This document shows, in pieces, positions 46,033-58,339 of a DNA stretch of 64,000 nt. This DNA is from Sisyra terminalis (taxonomy: Eukaryota; Arthropoda; Insecta; Neuroptera; Sisyridae). The notes below the pieces were generated by a model. The model did no database searches. It worked only from the letters and a program-made list of their open reading frames with translations, and was not told the DNA's origin. Every line of letters begins with the position of its first letter. Position 1 is the first letter of the stretch. Position numbers and translations under genes: made by a program. Where the stretch lies: the NCBI GenBank assembly GCA_958496175.1, contig OY292276.1:60277080-60341079 (forward strand), read 5' to 3'.

Positions 46033-46719
46033 TTCTTTAAAAATTTAAATTAAAAGGAATGTAAATATAAATTTAAACGCATGGCACCATTTACGTTTTA
46101 ACCTTACTACAATGTAATGTTTATACCTAAAGAAAGTGTACTCGTTAAACATCGTTTTTGATAAATTTATCTTTGAAAACTTTTTACGAAAAAACACGAA
46201 GTGTTTTACTTTTTTCTGGATTTAAGTCAAAAACCACATGGTTTAATTTGGGAAACTTGAAAAGACTTTTTTAATAATTTCGATTATTTCCGTAAAGTAT
46301 ATTTGTATAAGATTTTTTTTTCCCGAAAATTTCCGAACTGTTATATTTTAATTGTAATATTAAGACGATTGTTGAGTCAAAATATAATCCAAGTAAATTA
46401 AATAATTTTACTTAATTTTGGTCAAAAATTGTTTTAAACTACCCAATAAATTATTAAATTAATTATTTTGTACTGAAATCGAAAAAAAAGTTGCGTATTA
46501 ATTTTATTTCGATATTGCAATAGTTGGTGAAGTGTCATCATAGTATGAAACATTTGAAGACCTGAAAAGTTACGCAGGGTCGCATATGGTTACAAACTCG
46601 GAAAATTTGAAAATATATCAAAAAAATACTTAATTTAAGTTTAAAAGTGCCTTATTTATTATAAAATAGTAACAATTTAGTGATAATTAATTTATTTGAA
46701 AAGAAATAGCACCTAGAAA
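46033..46719. promoter_or_regulatory. divergent promoter region of WDR3 (-) and GlnRS (+)
   Basis: 687 bp between the two start codons of genes for ribosome assembly and tRNA charging; shared regulation is plausible but no motif is certain. Very AT-rich, no repeat structure seen. Confidence 0.45.
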
Positions 46720-49700
46720 ATGGGAACCTCTGAAGCCGACATCATCGCCTCGTTTGTTTCCCTGGGCTTAAGCGAACAAAAGGCCAAAGAAACGTTAAAA
46801 AACGCCACTGTTACCAAAAATCTAACACTAGCTTTAAATGAGGTAAACAATCTTCCACCTAAAATTCATCCCCTTTCGCTAATTCTCCGTTTTTTTGTAG
46901 ATCAAAGACCAAAAACTAGCCGACGGTGCCGGTCTGTTAATTTATCATTTGGCCACGAAAATCAAAGGACAAATCATCGATCACTTGCCGTTTCTGGCCA
47001 AATACATCGCCGAAAATAAACTAAATTCGACACTACGTGTCGACAAGGCTTTGGAGTACGTTTTATCGCATTTGAATAAAATCAACGTCGCCGAATTTGA
47101 AGCCTATTGTGGCGTTGGCGTTGTGGTCACTGCTGATCAAATTCAAAAAGCCGTCCACCATCGAATCGCGGAAGTGGAAAATGAGTTGATCCAAAACCGG
47201 TATCGGTTCAACTTGGGGCCGGTGATGCTTAAAATTCGCGGTGACCTACCATGGGCCGATGGAAAAGCTGTTAAAAATGAAGTCGATTCCCAGGTTGAAC
47301 ATTTCTAATTGACTTTTTTCTCGATCAAAATATAAATATATATATATTTTAGGTGTTGAAATTGTTAGGACCGAAAACGGGCGAAGATTTGGCTCCGGCT
47401 CCCAAAAAGGTGGTGAAACCGGCTGAGGGAAAAACCAGCGTTAGTAAAGCGACCAAAGACGAAAATGTTGCTAGTGCTACTGGCAATGCATTGTCCGTTT
47501 TGGATTTGATGAAGAAAATTAATTTTCATGCACCAGGTGAAAATTATAAAACCGACGGTTATGTAGTGACTGAAAATACGAACAGACTCTTAAAGGAGCA
47601 CTTGCGAATCACTGGTGGAAAAGTTCGTACTCGATTTCCTCCAGAGCCCAACGGAATTCTACATATTGGCCATGCTAAGGCTATTAATATTAATTTTGGA
47701 TATGCCCAGGCGCATGGTGGTACTTGCTATTTACGCTACGACGACACCAATCCTGAGAAGGAAGAGGAAAAGTTTTTTGTCGGCATAGCCGACATGGTTA
47801 ATTGGCTAGGTATGATTACACCGGCATACAAAAAAAAAGTGCTCTGTACATGAGCACCTACATAAATCTACGTATTTTGACCCCCTGAGCACGAATCCGG
47901 GGTCGGTTTGACCCGTACACCCTCAAAAATTTGAGAAAACTTTAAAAAACCGAAAAAAATGGTTAAAATCGGCAGTTTTGGGGTCATAGAAATTTTTTTG
48001 AACTAAACCGAGCATGCTTTTCATGTTTTTCGATCCGCTGAATACAAATTCGAAGTTTATGTAGACCATAATGTCTGTACCTGGGTTAAAGGCGTATATG
48101 CCGTCATGGCAGGCACAACCATGACGGCATATACGCCTTTAACCCAGGTACCCAGGTTTTTGGTTTTTTAAAGTTTTCTCGAATTTTTGAGGGTGTACGG
48201 GTCAAACCGACCCCGGATTCGTGTTCAGGGGGTCCAAATACGTAGATTTATGTAGGTCCGGTCAAAAGTACAGAGGACTTTTTTTTTGTGTGCCGGTGTT
48301 ATCATTAATCAAAATCAAAAAGATATCAACATTTTTTTTTAATTTTAGGATATAAACCTGCGAAGGTGACTCATTCGTCCGATTATTTCGATCAGTTGTA
48401 CGAATGGGCTGTTGTGTTGATCAAGAAGGGGATGGCATACGTTTGTCATCAGAAAGTCGAAGAAATGCGTGGATTTGATCCACAACCATCGCCATGGCGG
48501 GATCGACCAATCGAAGAAAGTTTACAACTCTTTGAGGTTGACATCCAGGTTGATTTATAAACTTGGAGATTAATTAATTTTCGGGCAATTTTAGGATATG
48601 AAAAATGGAAAAATTGACGAGGGAGAAGCAACGTTACGGATGAAAATCACTTTGGAAGAGGGAAAATTAGATCCGGTGGCATATCGAGTACGATTTACTC
48701 CGCACCATCGAACTGGTGACAAGTGGTGCATTTATCCCACTTATGATTACACCCATTGCCTTTGCGATAGCATTGAACATATTACACATTCGTTATGTAC
48801 TAAAGAATTTCAGTCGAGGTTTTTAATTCCGTAGTAGTAAAATTAGTCCTTGTTATCTAAAATTTGTATTTTTCTAGACGATCAAGTTATTATTGGCTGT
48901 GTAATGCCCTGGATATATATTGCCCAGTTCAATGGGAATATGGACGTTTGAACGTTAATTACACGGTCGTGTCCAAAAGAAAAATTGCTAAGTTAATTGA
49001 CGAAAAAATTGTTAATGGTAAATGGTTTTCTAAATATATATTATTGTGGATTTTGGTAATTTTGTCATATAGCGGCTTTTCTCAAAAAAAATCGTAGGCA
49101 CATAAAATTAGTCTTAAAATGTTCAGAACACTTAAACACGCAATATTCCGGTGGCGGAAATGTAACTTCTATTACAGTTTTTCCAAAATAAAGCCAAAAA
49201 AAATGCATTATAATAGACTTTAATAGACGTCAAAGTAATTATTAAACTCATTTACTTTCAAGTACGCATGTGCATTAGAACAAGCAGATAGAGCAGATAT
49301 CTATTTGAAAAAGCCCGGCAATATCTACATGAAACTGTTAATTGAGAAATATTGAAAATTTGGTTGTTTTGATTCTGGTTGGTTTGATTTTGATTCGATT
49401 TTCGCAAATAAATTGCGCCATAATGGTTATGATCCACGTTGTCTTGGTTGATCCAGGAGAATACCCGAAAATCGTTATATTTTTCATTACAAAGGATTGC
49501 TACAATGGAACTTTTAACGAATTAAAAATTAAATCTGGCGTAAAACAAAACTCGTGTTTAGTCTCGCAACGTAATATTATTGGTCTACCTTAAATTACCT
49601 AAGATTTAACAATAAAAAGATAAAAGGAACAAAATAAACATGGACTGATTTTAATTACTAAATAGAATTTTTTTCAACTATTAAATTTTTATTAGTAATT

Positions 49701-51269
49701 TATATACAAATAATTATATGACAACGTCCCATTTTCTATTCCAGTTTTAATTCAATTCGCGAAATAAATCGGCTCTCATAAAATTTAGCACTAAAGGAGA
49801 AATTAGAAGATGTTCGAGGTGAATTAACAAACCAAATATCGAATAAATTCGCGAATTGATTTAAAACACCATACAGTAACGTTAATAAAATATATTTGTA
49901 CCATAAAATTATGTAATCTGTTGGTCATTACTTCGTATCAGATATTTTACTGTAATTTGGTTAAGTTTTACTTTTTCCCGGGCGCTTTGTCAAATTAAAT
50001 TCATATTTGTTTTCTTTGTCATTTTTGCATCTCTTTGTTTTTATTGCACATGCGTACTTGTAAGCAAATGCGTTTAGCAGTTACTTTGACGTCTATTAAA
50101 GTCTACTATAATGGCATTCTTTTTTAGACTTTTTTGTAATAATTGTCAAGAAAATTAGAGTTCCGCCAGCGGAATATTGCATTTTTAAGTGTTCTGAACA
50201 TTTTAAGACTAATTTTATGTGCCTACGATTTGTTTTGAGAAAAGCCGCTATATGACAAAATTACATGGATTTTAATTGATCTTTTTTTAGATTGGGATGA
50301 TCCCAGATTGTTTACGTTGACGGCGCTACGTCGACGAGGATATCCTCCGGAGGCGATTAATAGTTTTTGTGCCCAATTAGGCGTTACGGGTGCACAAAGT
50401 GTTGTAGATCCAAGCATGTTGGAGGCCTACGTTCGGGACGTTTTAAACAATTCTGCCGCTCGGTATTGATTAAAGTTTAAAGAAAAATAATTACTTTATT
50501 TAATTCCTCACATTTTTTTTGTAGGGCAATGGCTGTTATCGATCCTCTGAAAGTGACAATAAAAAATTTCCCGTCAAAAGATCCCATTAGTTTGTCAGTT
50601 CCGGATTTTCCCAGTAAAAGTGATTCGAAAACCCACAATATTTGGTTCGATCGTATTATTTATATAGAACAATCGGATTTTAAAGACGTAGACGAAAAGG
50701 GCTACAGACGTTTGACGCCGAATCAATCGGTTGGTTTGAGACACGCGGGATATTTGATCGAAGTCGTGGAGGTGCGTCGCGACGCCAACAATCGCGTGGT
50801 GGAGTTGATTTGTGAATGTAAAAGCGTAAATGAAATCGAAACGAAACCTAAGGCGTTTATACATTGGGTTTCTAAACCAATTGATATCGAAGTTCGTTTG
50901 TACGATATGTTGTAAGTAAATCGAAAAAAAAAAAGATTTTAAAAATTAATAATCCATTTTTTTTGAAGATTTAAGCATAAAAATCCGGAGGATGTTAATG
51001 AGGTACCGGGAGGATTTTTGTCCGATTGTAATCCATATTCGTTGGTGGTTAAGAATTGTTTCGGCGATGTGTCGTTGCAAAATGCTAAGCATTTCGATAA
51101 GTTTCAGTTGGAGAGAATTGGATTTTTTTCGGTCGATCCATCCTCCAATCATAAGAAGGTATTGGAAATCATTTTTCTTGTAAGATTTGATGTATCATTT
51201 TTTTTTTTTTTTTGGTTTTAGTTGGTTTTCAATCGAACCGTTACACTGAAAGAAGATGCCGGAAAATAA
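46720..51269 (+). CDS. GlnRS: glutaminyl-tRNA synthetase, cytosolic (773 aa)
   Basis: Class I synthetase that attaches glutamine to tRNA-Gln. Ten exons: 46720-46842, 46901-47293, 47353-47809, 48349-48536, 48595-48818, 48878-49017, 50291-50462, 50525-50911, 50969-51158 and 51222-51269. All junctions are GT-AG and in phase; human QARS1 is 775 aa. Residues 1 to about 190 form the eukaryotic N-terminal RNA-binding domain ([16 protein letters not shown]). The catalytic domain has [15 protein letters not shown] with HIGH near 276-279. [35 protein letters not shown] and the KMSKS-type loop VVSKRK near 492-497 are also intact. The anticodon-binding beta barrels end [13 protein letters not shown]. Introns are about 58-60 bp except intron 3 (539 bp) and intron 6 (1273 bp), each filled by one inverted-repeat element. 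AATAAA overlaps the stop. Confidence 0.96.
47811..48306. mobile_element. MITE filling GlnRS intron 3
   Basis: The element spans 47818-48299. It has ends ACACCGGCA/TGCCGGTGT and arms sharing AAAAAAAAAGTGCTCTGTAC-like and ACCCGTACACCCTCAAAAAT blocks (the latter inverted near 48193-48212). Flanks TATGATT (47811-47817) and TATCATT (48300-48306) look like a 7-bp duplication with one mismatch. The left flank overlaps the 5' splice site GTATGA. Without the element the intron would be about 50 bp. Confidence 0.85.
48078..48150. repeat. 31-bp perfect hairpin near the centre of the MITE
   Basis: TACCTGGGTTAAAGGCGTAT and the following 11 bases (48078-48108) are perfectly complementary to 48120-48150, with an 11-nt loop. 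Inside the stem is ATGCCGTCATG. The stem is longer and cleaner than the rest of the arms, suggesting a younger or selected hairpin. Confidence 0.9.
49047..50273. mobile_element. 1.2-kb foldback element, copy 2, in GlnRS intron 6
   Basis: The element spans 49055-50265, flanked by an exact 8-bp duplication TGGATTTT (49047-49054 and 50266-50273). The ends are GGTAATTTTGTCATATAGCG and, read inward, TGTAATTTTGTCATATAGCG. It is the same element as in the SERP1 intron, in opposite orientation. Central frame at 49342-49593. Confidence 0.92.
49342..49593 (+). CDS. reading frame in foldback copy 2
   Basis: 83 codons, again without an ATG. After residue 12 it matches the frame in copy 1 almost exactly: [69 protein letters not shown] one-base difference in a T run just upstream shifts the first residues ([11 protein letters not shown] against KIWLFLILVG). 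The common part has only a few substitutions. See copy 1 for the possible nature of the product. Confidence 0.35.
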   Translation: MRNIENLVVLILVGLILIRFSQINCAIMVMIHVVLVDPGEYPKIVIFFITKDCYNGTFNELKIKSGVKQNSCLVSQRNIIGLP

Positions 51270-51484
51270 AAATGCTTTAAATATTTGTTGTGAATTATTT
51301 TAAAACGGAAAAATTAAATGAAAAGATTTATTAAATCGACCTGGGCATTGAAACACAGCAGTTATATGAATTGAAAAACTATCTTTAATATTCTTTTGAG
51401 TTCTTTATGTAGCTTTGAAGTTGAATTGTAAACGTGTTTTTAGACACAGGACAAAATGATTTTCGCAGGAATATTCAGATGAAT
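51270..51484. other. GlnRS 3' UTR and intergenic
   Basis: AATAAA (51265-51270) already overlaps the stop. Nothing else recognised before the repeat-rich region begins. Confidence 0.4.
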
Positions 51485-53200
51485 GTCAATTTTAAGTAAT
51501 TTTTATGAGAAATTTCAAATTATCCTTACAAATAACAAATTAAACCATAAAATGATCCGAGACTTGGTTATTAAATGTTACGTGTATGCAACCATTCATT
51601 CATTGGTGTAAGCGGGTTGCCTATAAAGCTAAATTTTTGTAAACGATATATAAATTTATATTAAACGCTATAAATTCTCCAAAATCCTTTTGGTTCGAAA
51701 TCGAAAAAGATTGTTATATTATCGTTCTATACATTGTAACAAACCCGAAACTGCCCTTGGTTCGAATATCATCCCTTATTCCACCATGTTGTAAGCCTTT
51801 GTAGTTTGGATGGGGTTGACGATTTCTTCTTCGACTTTGATGGTCGATTTCAACCCTTAAACGTGGTTTGTTTGGAGAAAAATTTGCACAGCATGTACAG
51901 ATGGACTTATAGTTTCGATTGGTACCCTAAAATTTTTTTTTTAATTTTGACGATTTTCGTAAAAAATCAACGATAGTTAACCCACGGCTTTTTTTGGCGA
52001 AAAAAATTTGTGTCCCGAATTCGATAAAGATTGTTATGTTATCGTTTGGTGCATTGTTACGAATCCGAAACAGCTCTTTGTTCGAAAATCATCCCTTATG
52101 TAACGACGTTATAAGCCTTTGTAGTCTGGATGGGGTTGACGATTTCTTTTTCGACTTTGATCGTCGATTTCAACCCTTAAACGTGGTTTGTTTTGGGAAA
52201 AATTTGCATAGCATGTCCAGATGGACTTATACTTTCGATTGGCACCCTTAAAAAATAATTTAAATTTGACGATTTTCGTGAAAAATCAACAATGGTTGTC
52301 CCACGGTTTTTTTGGTGAAAAATGTTTTTGTTTCGAAATCGAAAAAGATTGTTATATCATCGTTCTATACATCGTTACGAACCCGAAACTGCCCTTGGTT
52401 CGAAAATCATCCCTTATATAACGATGTTACATGCAATTGTTGAAGAAGCCTCTTAGTGGGAAAAGTTCATCCCTTAAACGTGGTTTGTTTTCGAAAAAAT
52501 TTGCACAGCTTGACAAATGGACTTATACTTTAGATTGGCACCCTTAAATTTTTTTTTTTTAAAATTGACGACTTTCGTGAAAAATCAACGATGGTTAACC
52601 CACGATTTTTTTTGCCAAAAAGATTTTGTGTTCCGAATTCGATAAAGATTGTTATATTATCGTTTGGTACATTGTTACGAATCCGAAGCAGCTTTTTCTT
52701 CAAAAATCATCCCCTATGTAACGAAGTTTTAAGCCTTTAAAGTCTGGATGGGGTTGACGATTTCTTCCCCGAATTTTTGATAATCGATTTCATCCCTTAA
52801 ACGTTCTTGGATTCGGAAAAATTTGCACAGCATGTACAGATAGACTTATACTTTCGATTGGCACCCTTAAAAAAATTTTTTTTTAGTTTGGGGATTTTCG
52901 AGAAAAATCAACGATTTTTAACTCATCGTTTGACGATGATCTTCTCCCACTTTGATGGTCAATTTTATCCCTTTAAACGTGATTTGTTTTCAGAAAAATT
53001 GGCACTAAATGTAGGGCTGGATTTACACTTTTATGAGAAACTTAAAATTACCCTTACAAATAACAAATTAAATCATAAAATAGCCCTAAATTTCTCCAAG
53101 TAATTTTATTAAATGCCGCATATAGGCAACCATTTATTTTAATTTTACAGTGGTGTAAGCAGGTTGCCTATCAAGCTTAATGTTTGTTCACGATATTTCT
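51485..53200. repeat. tandem array of ~310-bp units framed by a direct repeat
   Basis: At least four related units of about 300-320 bp lie between 51660 and 52990. The marker GCACAGCATGTACAGATGGA occurs (with changes) near 51886, 52204, 52503 and 52825, and in weaker form near 53005. GATGGGGTTGACGATTTCTT occurs near 51810, 52130 and 52748. A separate ~165-bp segment (GGTGTAAGCGGGTTGCCTAT type) frames the array at about 51490-51655 and 53025-53195 in direct orientation. Two units of the same family lie inverted at 58340-59040. Reading frames inside are repeat artefacts. Confidence 0.85.
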
Positions 53201-53399
53201 CATATCATTTCCTATGTAATTGTACAAATCTAGTACAACAACAACAAAAAATTTGAATATCTGATTGGAATTTACGAGATAAATCACTTTGTTTACCTTT
53301 TTCGGAATGTAATTCTTAAAGTTGATAGCTGGTTTTGATTTATTTTAAAGAAGAGCAATGCATATTTGTCCGTACGACAACAATGCATTACCGTTTCTA

Positions 53400-53960
53400 A
53401 GAATGTTAAATATCGAAAATAAATGCGGAAAAACATCAAAATGTTACTATGTGTATTGACACATTTTCCGGATGTACCATGGAGCAGCTATGATTTTAAT
53501 TTTTTTTGGAAAATTCCAATTATTTCGATCGCGAAAGAAAATTGAATTTTGAAATTTAAAAAATATTTATATATAAGTTTTTATTTAAATCAAACACGTG
53601 TAGTTGTAGCCGAGTAGATATGGTGAGGGAATCTAAAGCGACAATCTCCGGGTTCGAACCCCGAAATTGCCTTATTTTTTTTATATTTTATAAATTATTT
53701 CTATTCTTTAAAGTTTATAGAATCCTTGTGTGATAATAATCCTTGTTGGTTAGTTTTTTAGGGACAAATATTCCTTTAGACAATTATAGCTTTATTTTAC
53801 GTTTATAATTTTGAAAGAAATATAGTAAGAATTGAAATTATCAAATTTTAACGGCGATTTTTGACGTTAACTATCGATCGTACGTTAACGATGGTAAATT
53901 TATGCGATTGGGTTTGATGTATTCTATTAAATGCTGAAAATAAAGTCCTGTAAGAGCCTG
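53400..53960. repeat. module of the 53/60/64-kb repeat family with a tRNA-like segment
   Basis: Shares with 60720-61500 an ordered series of blocks: AAAATGTTAC, CATGGAGCAGCTATG, TTCGATCG, then the tRNA-like segment, then AACTATCGATCGTACGTTAACG. The copy is diverged and lacks the CRE array. Confidence 0.65.
53600..53671 (+). other. tRNA-like sequence 1 (A and B boxes)
   Basis: A-box-like TAGCCGAGTAGATATGG at 53607-53623 and a good B box GGTTCGAACCC at 53651-53661 with a 4-bp T stem. The acceptor stem does not pair (GTAGTTG against AATTGCC), so this is a tRNA-derived pol III promoter module and not a working tRNA gene. Confidence 0.6.
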
Positions 53961-54137
53961 AAGAGACAATGTCAAGAAGATTTGAAAACTACGGCCAATT
54001 CTAAAAATTTGATTTCGATAAAATCAATTTTAATATGGATTCAGTTAATATCTATTGCATTAAAGCCAAATCTGGTTAGGTAAATGCGATTGAACGGCTA
54101 CTTTTTGAGAAATTAGTGCAATTATTCTAATTTTTTA

Positions 54138-55920
54138 GATGATTTTCTGAACAATAAACGATGGTAAGTCCAAGTTTTTTTCCATGTGAAAAATTGTTGT
54201 TTCCTATTAGAAAAGATTGTAACTACCTTTGGGGCATAGGTTTAAAGAATATTTAACTTGGATTTCATCAAAAAATCGTTTTTATTCATAGTATTATTCC
54301 GTTTTCATCGGAAAATATGCTGATTTCAGCCTCTTTCCGGAATGATTTCCGGGACGGCTATGGTGGAACCGGAGGTTCCGAATTCGATTGGCGAATGAAC
54401 CCAATATGTTTTACTACCATAATAATTGGTTTTTGTCCCTTTTAGCTTACATTGGTTTATACTATCACTGAATAACATGAACCTACGTGTCCAAACTTTA
54501 GGATGATCTATTCAAGCGATCAACGACAGCCTTCGACATTTGAAAATGATTAATCGATGATTTATATGTTTCTCCAACTAAATCTATATACATTATTGCG
54601 ATTAAACGTCTAATTTTCCAGAAATTAGCGTCTTCGGGGACCTGTCGAATGTATCATTATGGGTCAAAAAAACCTCTATTTGTTAACTTTTATCGATTGA
54701 AATCGATCAATAATCAATCAAAGTTACTAAATAAATCCTTTTCGATACTTGTGCATCACTTCTAATCGTCTTTTTAATCATTTTAAATTTCATTTGATAG
54801 CTGTCAGAATTGTTTATGGTGTGCTTTATATGCAACCCGGTGAACACAAAAAAACAAAATTCGTCGTTTTGCCCATTTTGACCATGTTCGTGACTACGCT
54901 CTAAAAATTTGCTCCAATTGGTTAAAAATGATATTAAATTAAGACCGCAGCAATTTAGTCAAAATGACGTCACGGAATTTTGATGCGGCGATCTCATCGC
55001 CATCTGACGATAAAACGCTGAACTATTACGAAGACCCACCTACTTACCCGACAAGTAGGCGGGTCTTAGAAAAAATGTCGTGACGTCATTTTGACTAAAT
55101 TGCTGCGGTCTTAATTTAATATAATTTTTAACCAATTGGAGCAAATTTTTAGAGCGTAGTCGTGAACATGGTCAAAATGGGCAAAACGACGAATTTTGTT
55201 TTTTTGTGTTCACCGGGTTGCATATAAAGCACACCATAAACAATTCTGACAGCTATCAAATGTAATTTAAAATGATTAAAAATACGTTTAAAAGTGATGC
55301 ACAAGTATCGAAAAGGATTTATTTAGTAACTTTGATTGATTATTGATCGATTTCAATCGATAAGAGTTAACAAATAGAGTTTTTTTTGACCCATAATGAC
55401 ACATATGACAGGTCCCTGAAGACGCTAATTTCTCGAAAATTAGACGTTTAATCGCAATTATGTATATAGATTTAGTTGAAGAAACATATAAATCATCAAT
55501 CAGTCATTTCCAAATGTCGATGGTTATCGTTGATTGATTAAATTCAGCATCCTAAAGTTCGGAAACGAGGGTTCATGTTATTCAGTGATTGTACAAGCTA
55601 ATCTAAGCTAAAAGGGACAAAAACCAATTATTATGGTAGTAAAACATATTGGGCTCATTCGCCATTCGATTTCGGAACCTCCAGTTCCATCATAGCCGTC
55701 AGGTAAATCATTCCGGAGAGTGACTGAAATCTGCATATTTTCCAATGAAAACGGAATAATACTAGGAAAAGGAACGATTTTTTGGTGAAATTGAAACTTA
55801 TTATTCTTTAGGCCTATGCCCCAAAGGTAATTGCAAACTTTTTCGAATTGAAAACAACAATTTTTCACATGAAAAAACACTTGGACTAACCATCGTTTAT
55901 TTTTCAGAAAATCTTCTGAA
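54138..55920. mobile_element. 1.8-kb foldback element
   Basis: Arms at about 54138-54985 and 55071-55920 are inverted copies. The ends read GATTTTCTGAACAATAAACG on the left and GATTTTCTGAAAAATAAACG on the right, read inward. CAACCCGGTGAACACAAAAA near 54834 is mirrored near 55200. The loop of about 85 bp contains its own hairpin (AAGACCCACCTACTT...AAGTAGGCGGGTCTT, 55036-55069). TGACGTCA lies at 54965-54972 and 55081-55088, at the inner ends of the arms. No coding capacity. Confidence 0.9.
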
Positions 55921-56690
55921 AAACTTCCGATAAACTGCTGTACTGTACAAATTTAGCAGAAAACAATCCACATTTTCTATGGACGTAAATAATTTCATAT
56001 TATGTCTTCTTCATTTCTTGATGACGTTGTCTCCAATCAAAGATTGGTAATCCAAGTAGCTAACGTGGTTCTAGATACAACCGTACGAAATATATTTAAG
56101 CAATAAGTAGCCACATCGTCTACGGATGTTCTTCATATAAAAATTTAAGCATTTGCCCGTGGAACTTTTCTTTTGGGTTTTGTATTCTATAATCAATCGC
56201 AGAAGTTCATACGTTAAACGTTTTTTTCATTCTTTTATGGTAAGCAATACCTAAATAGTTTATTTTAGTTGCTCATACCATTAAGAACTTTTCCTTTTGT
56301 TAATCTTTGAACCCATGTGGGAGTAGCCAGCAAATTTTAATTTTTTCCTTTTTTTCCAATGATGTACCAAGAGTCCAACTTTCGATACATCATTGATGGT
56401 TTATTTAATTTTAATAATATGAATTTATTGTTACAGAAAAAGTTTCGCTTTGAAGAATAGTTCAATTGGTAAAATGTAGTCTATGAAATCCAAACGTTAA
56501 TAGCGAATACTATACGTATGGTATAAAAATATCAAACTCATCCAAACGAGACCAAATTTCAAATTTGTATCTCGGATATCTTATCAACGAAAAGTGCGGT
56601 ATGGTGCAGGAAAAACAACCGTAGGAATCTTTAGGAAGATGAGATAAATCTTTGTAGATCGAACCTTTTTTTCTGGAATTACGATTAAAA
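55921..56690. other. intergenic, nothing recognised
   Basis: Unassigned AT-rich DNA. The last ~150 bp may belong to the retrotransposon fragment that follows but no motif is readable. Confidence 0.4.
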
Positions 56691-57042
56691 ATGGTCAAGT
56701 GCTATGTGTTCCCTATTTTCTTATATGAAACGGAGGAATGGACATTTACCCAGAGTCTGGAAGATAAAATTAACGCATTAGAATTGTAGAGAAGATAGTT
56801 TGGAGGGATCGCGTGCTAAATGAAGAAGTATTAGCAAAACTTAATACCACAAGAACTCTTATGATATTTTTTAGAGAAGATAACTTCGTAACGTTACTAC
56901 GTAATAATAAATATCACTTACTCCAGCTTATCATTCAGGGTTGGATTAAAGGAAAAAAGCCAACCAGGAGCCAAAAGAAGACGAAGTCTGTACAATTTTA
57001 TAAGTTAATATTTTATCGATATAAGTACCTATTACTTTTTTA
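56691..57042 (+). pseudogene. CR1-like non-LTR retrotransposon, C-terminal fragment
   Basis: Reads MVKCYVFPIFLYETEEWTF, TQSLEDKINALEL, then after a stop and frameshift RVLNEEVLAKLNTTR, NNKYHLLQLIIQGWIKGKKP. This is the family pattern of the C-terminal end of the endonuclease/RT proteins usually annotated craniofacial development protein 2-like. The fragment carries at least two stops. Confidence 0.8.
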
Positions 57043-58339
57043 AACTTTGTACTCATATCATATAATTCCAGCTCCAATTGGCTGAAAAACCCAATCGAAT
57101 ATATTTCATCCTTAAGAACTTTGAAATTAAAATTATTGTTACTAAGTAATATTCATATCCACTAGTCTACAATTTGATACTAATGTGTAACCTTTTTTGT
57201 AAAGCTTTTGAGTAAATCGTAAATATATTTAATGTCAAACAAAAGGGTAAACTTCTGTTAACTTTGTGAGGAATAATCTCTGGAAACGTTCCAGATATTA
57301 GTACTCAAAAGTTCCTCGAATCGGAAAACTTTAGGTCAATAATAATAATCATATTTAAGTATATGTTGTTTGAGAAAAATTAAACAAAGTAATTAGCTGT
57401 GATTGAAAATCTTTCCTTTTTTAAGCATTGCAATAATCTCAATTTTTTTTTATTTAATATCATTAACTATAGACATTTAAAAATCCCGAGAACACCAATA
57501 TTTATTTATACTCTGAAATATGAAACTTAGGTAGTAAATGAAACAGAATTCCGTTAAAAATATTTATTTGATTCCAATATTGATTTAATTACATAATTTA
57601 TTACAATTGATATTTGTACAAGATGATTATTGCTGTTCCTTTTATAAAAATACAATTTCAATTATGTTTATTTAAGTTTATCAATCATCGCTTCAGTATT
57701 GGTTAAAAAAATTGTGGTTTACTAACAATAAAAGATTTCACTGTCATTGGTTTTGCCACTAAGCACTAAATATTTAGTATAACAAAGATTTAAAACAATC
57801 AATAATTTTTTCCTGAAATAAACCTTCTTTCTAATTATTAACTTCCCAAAATTCACTATTGATTGTTCAACAATCCATCAACGTTCAGTATGGTGATGAG
57901 AAACGATCCCAAAATGAATAATCTTTTATTGTTGTCAACTGCTTCCATTGTTGAATAAAAAAACAATTATTAAAAAATAAACTTTCATAAAAAGTCATTT
58001 CGAATTCGGGACAAAAAAACTATTATAACAAGAAAACCAAGTACGTAGCGACGATCGTTGACTTATAAGAATATTCGTTGATTGTTGACTTTTATTAAAA
58101 TGTGCATTTCTTTTTATGCCTTTCAAAACAAACACTAAATTAACATTTAAATTTTCAGCACATGCCTTAGGAAACAATTCTTTGAATACTTTTTATAATT
58201 TTATATCAATTAGAGGTTTAAATCCTGACTAATTATATCACGCCATCTATGCGAATAAACATGAAGCTTTTAGTTCGCACATTTTCATTTGACACAGAGT
58301 ACACTACCTTACGGTCACACTATTGCGCACTAAATTTAA
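57043..58339. other. intergenic, nothing recognised
   Basis: Very AT-rich, no supported exon, RNA gene or inverted repeat. Confidence 0.4.
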
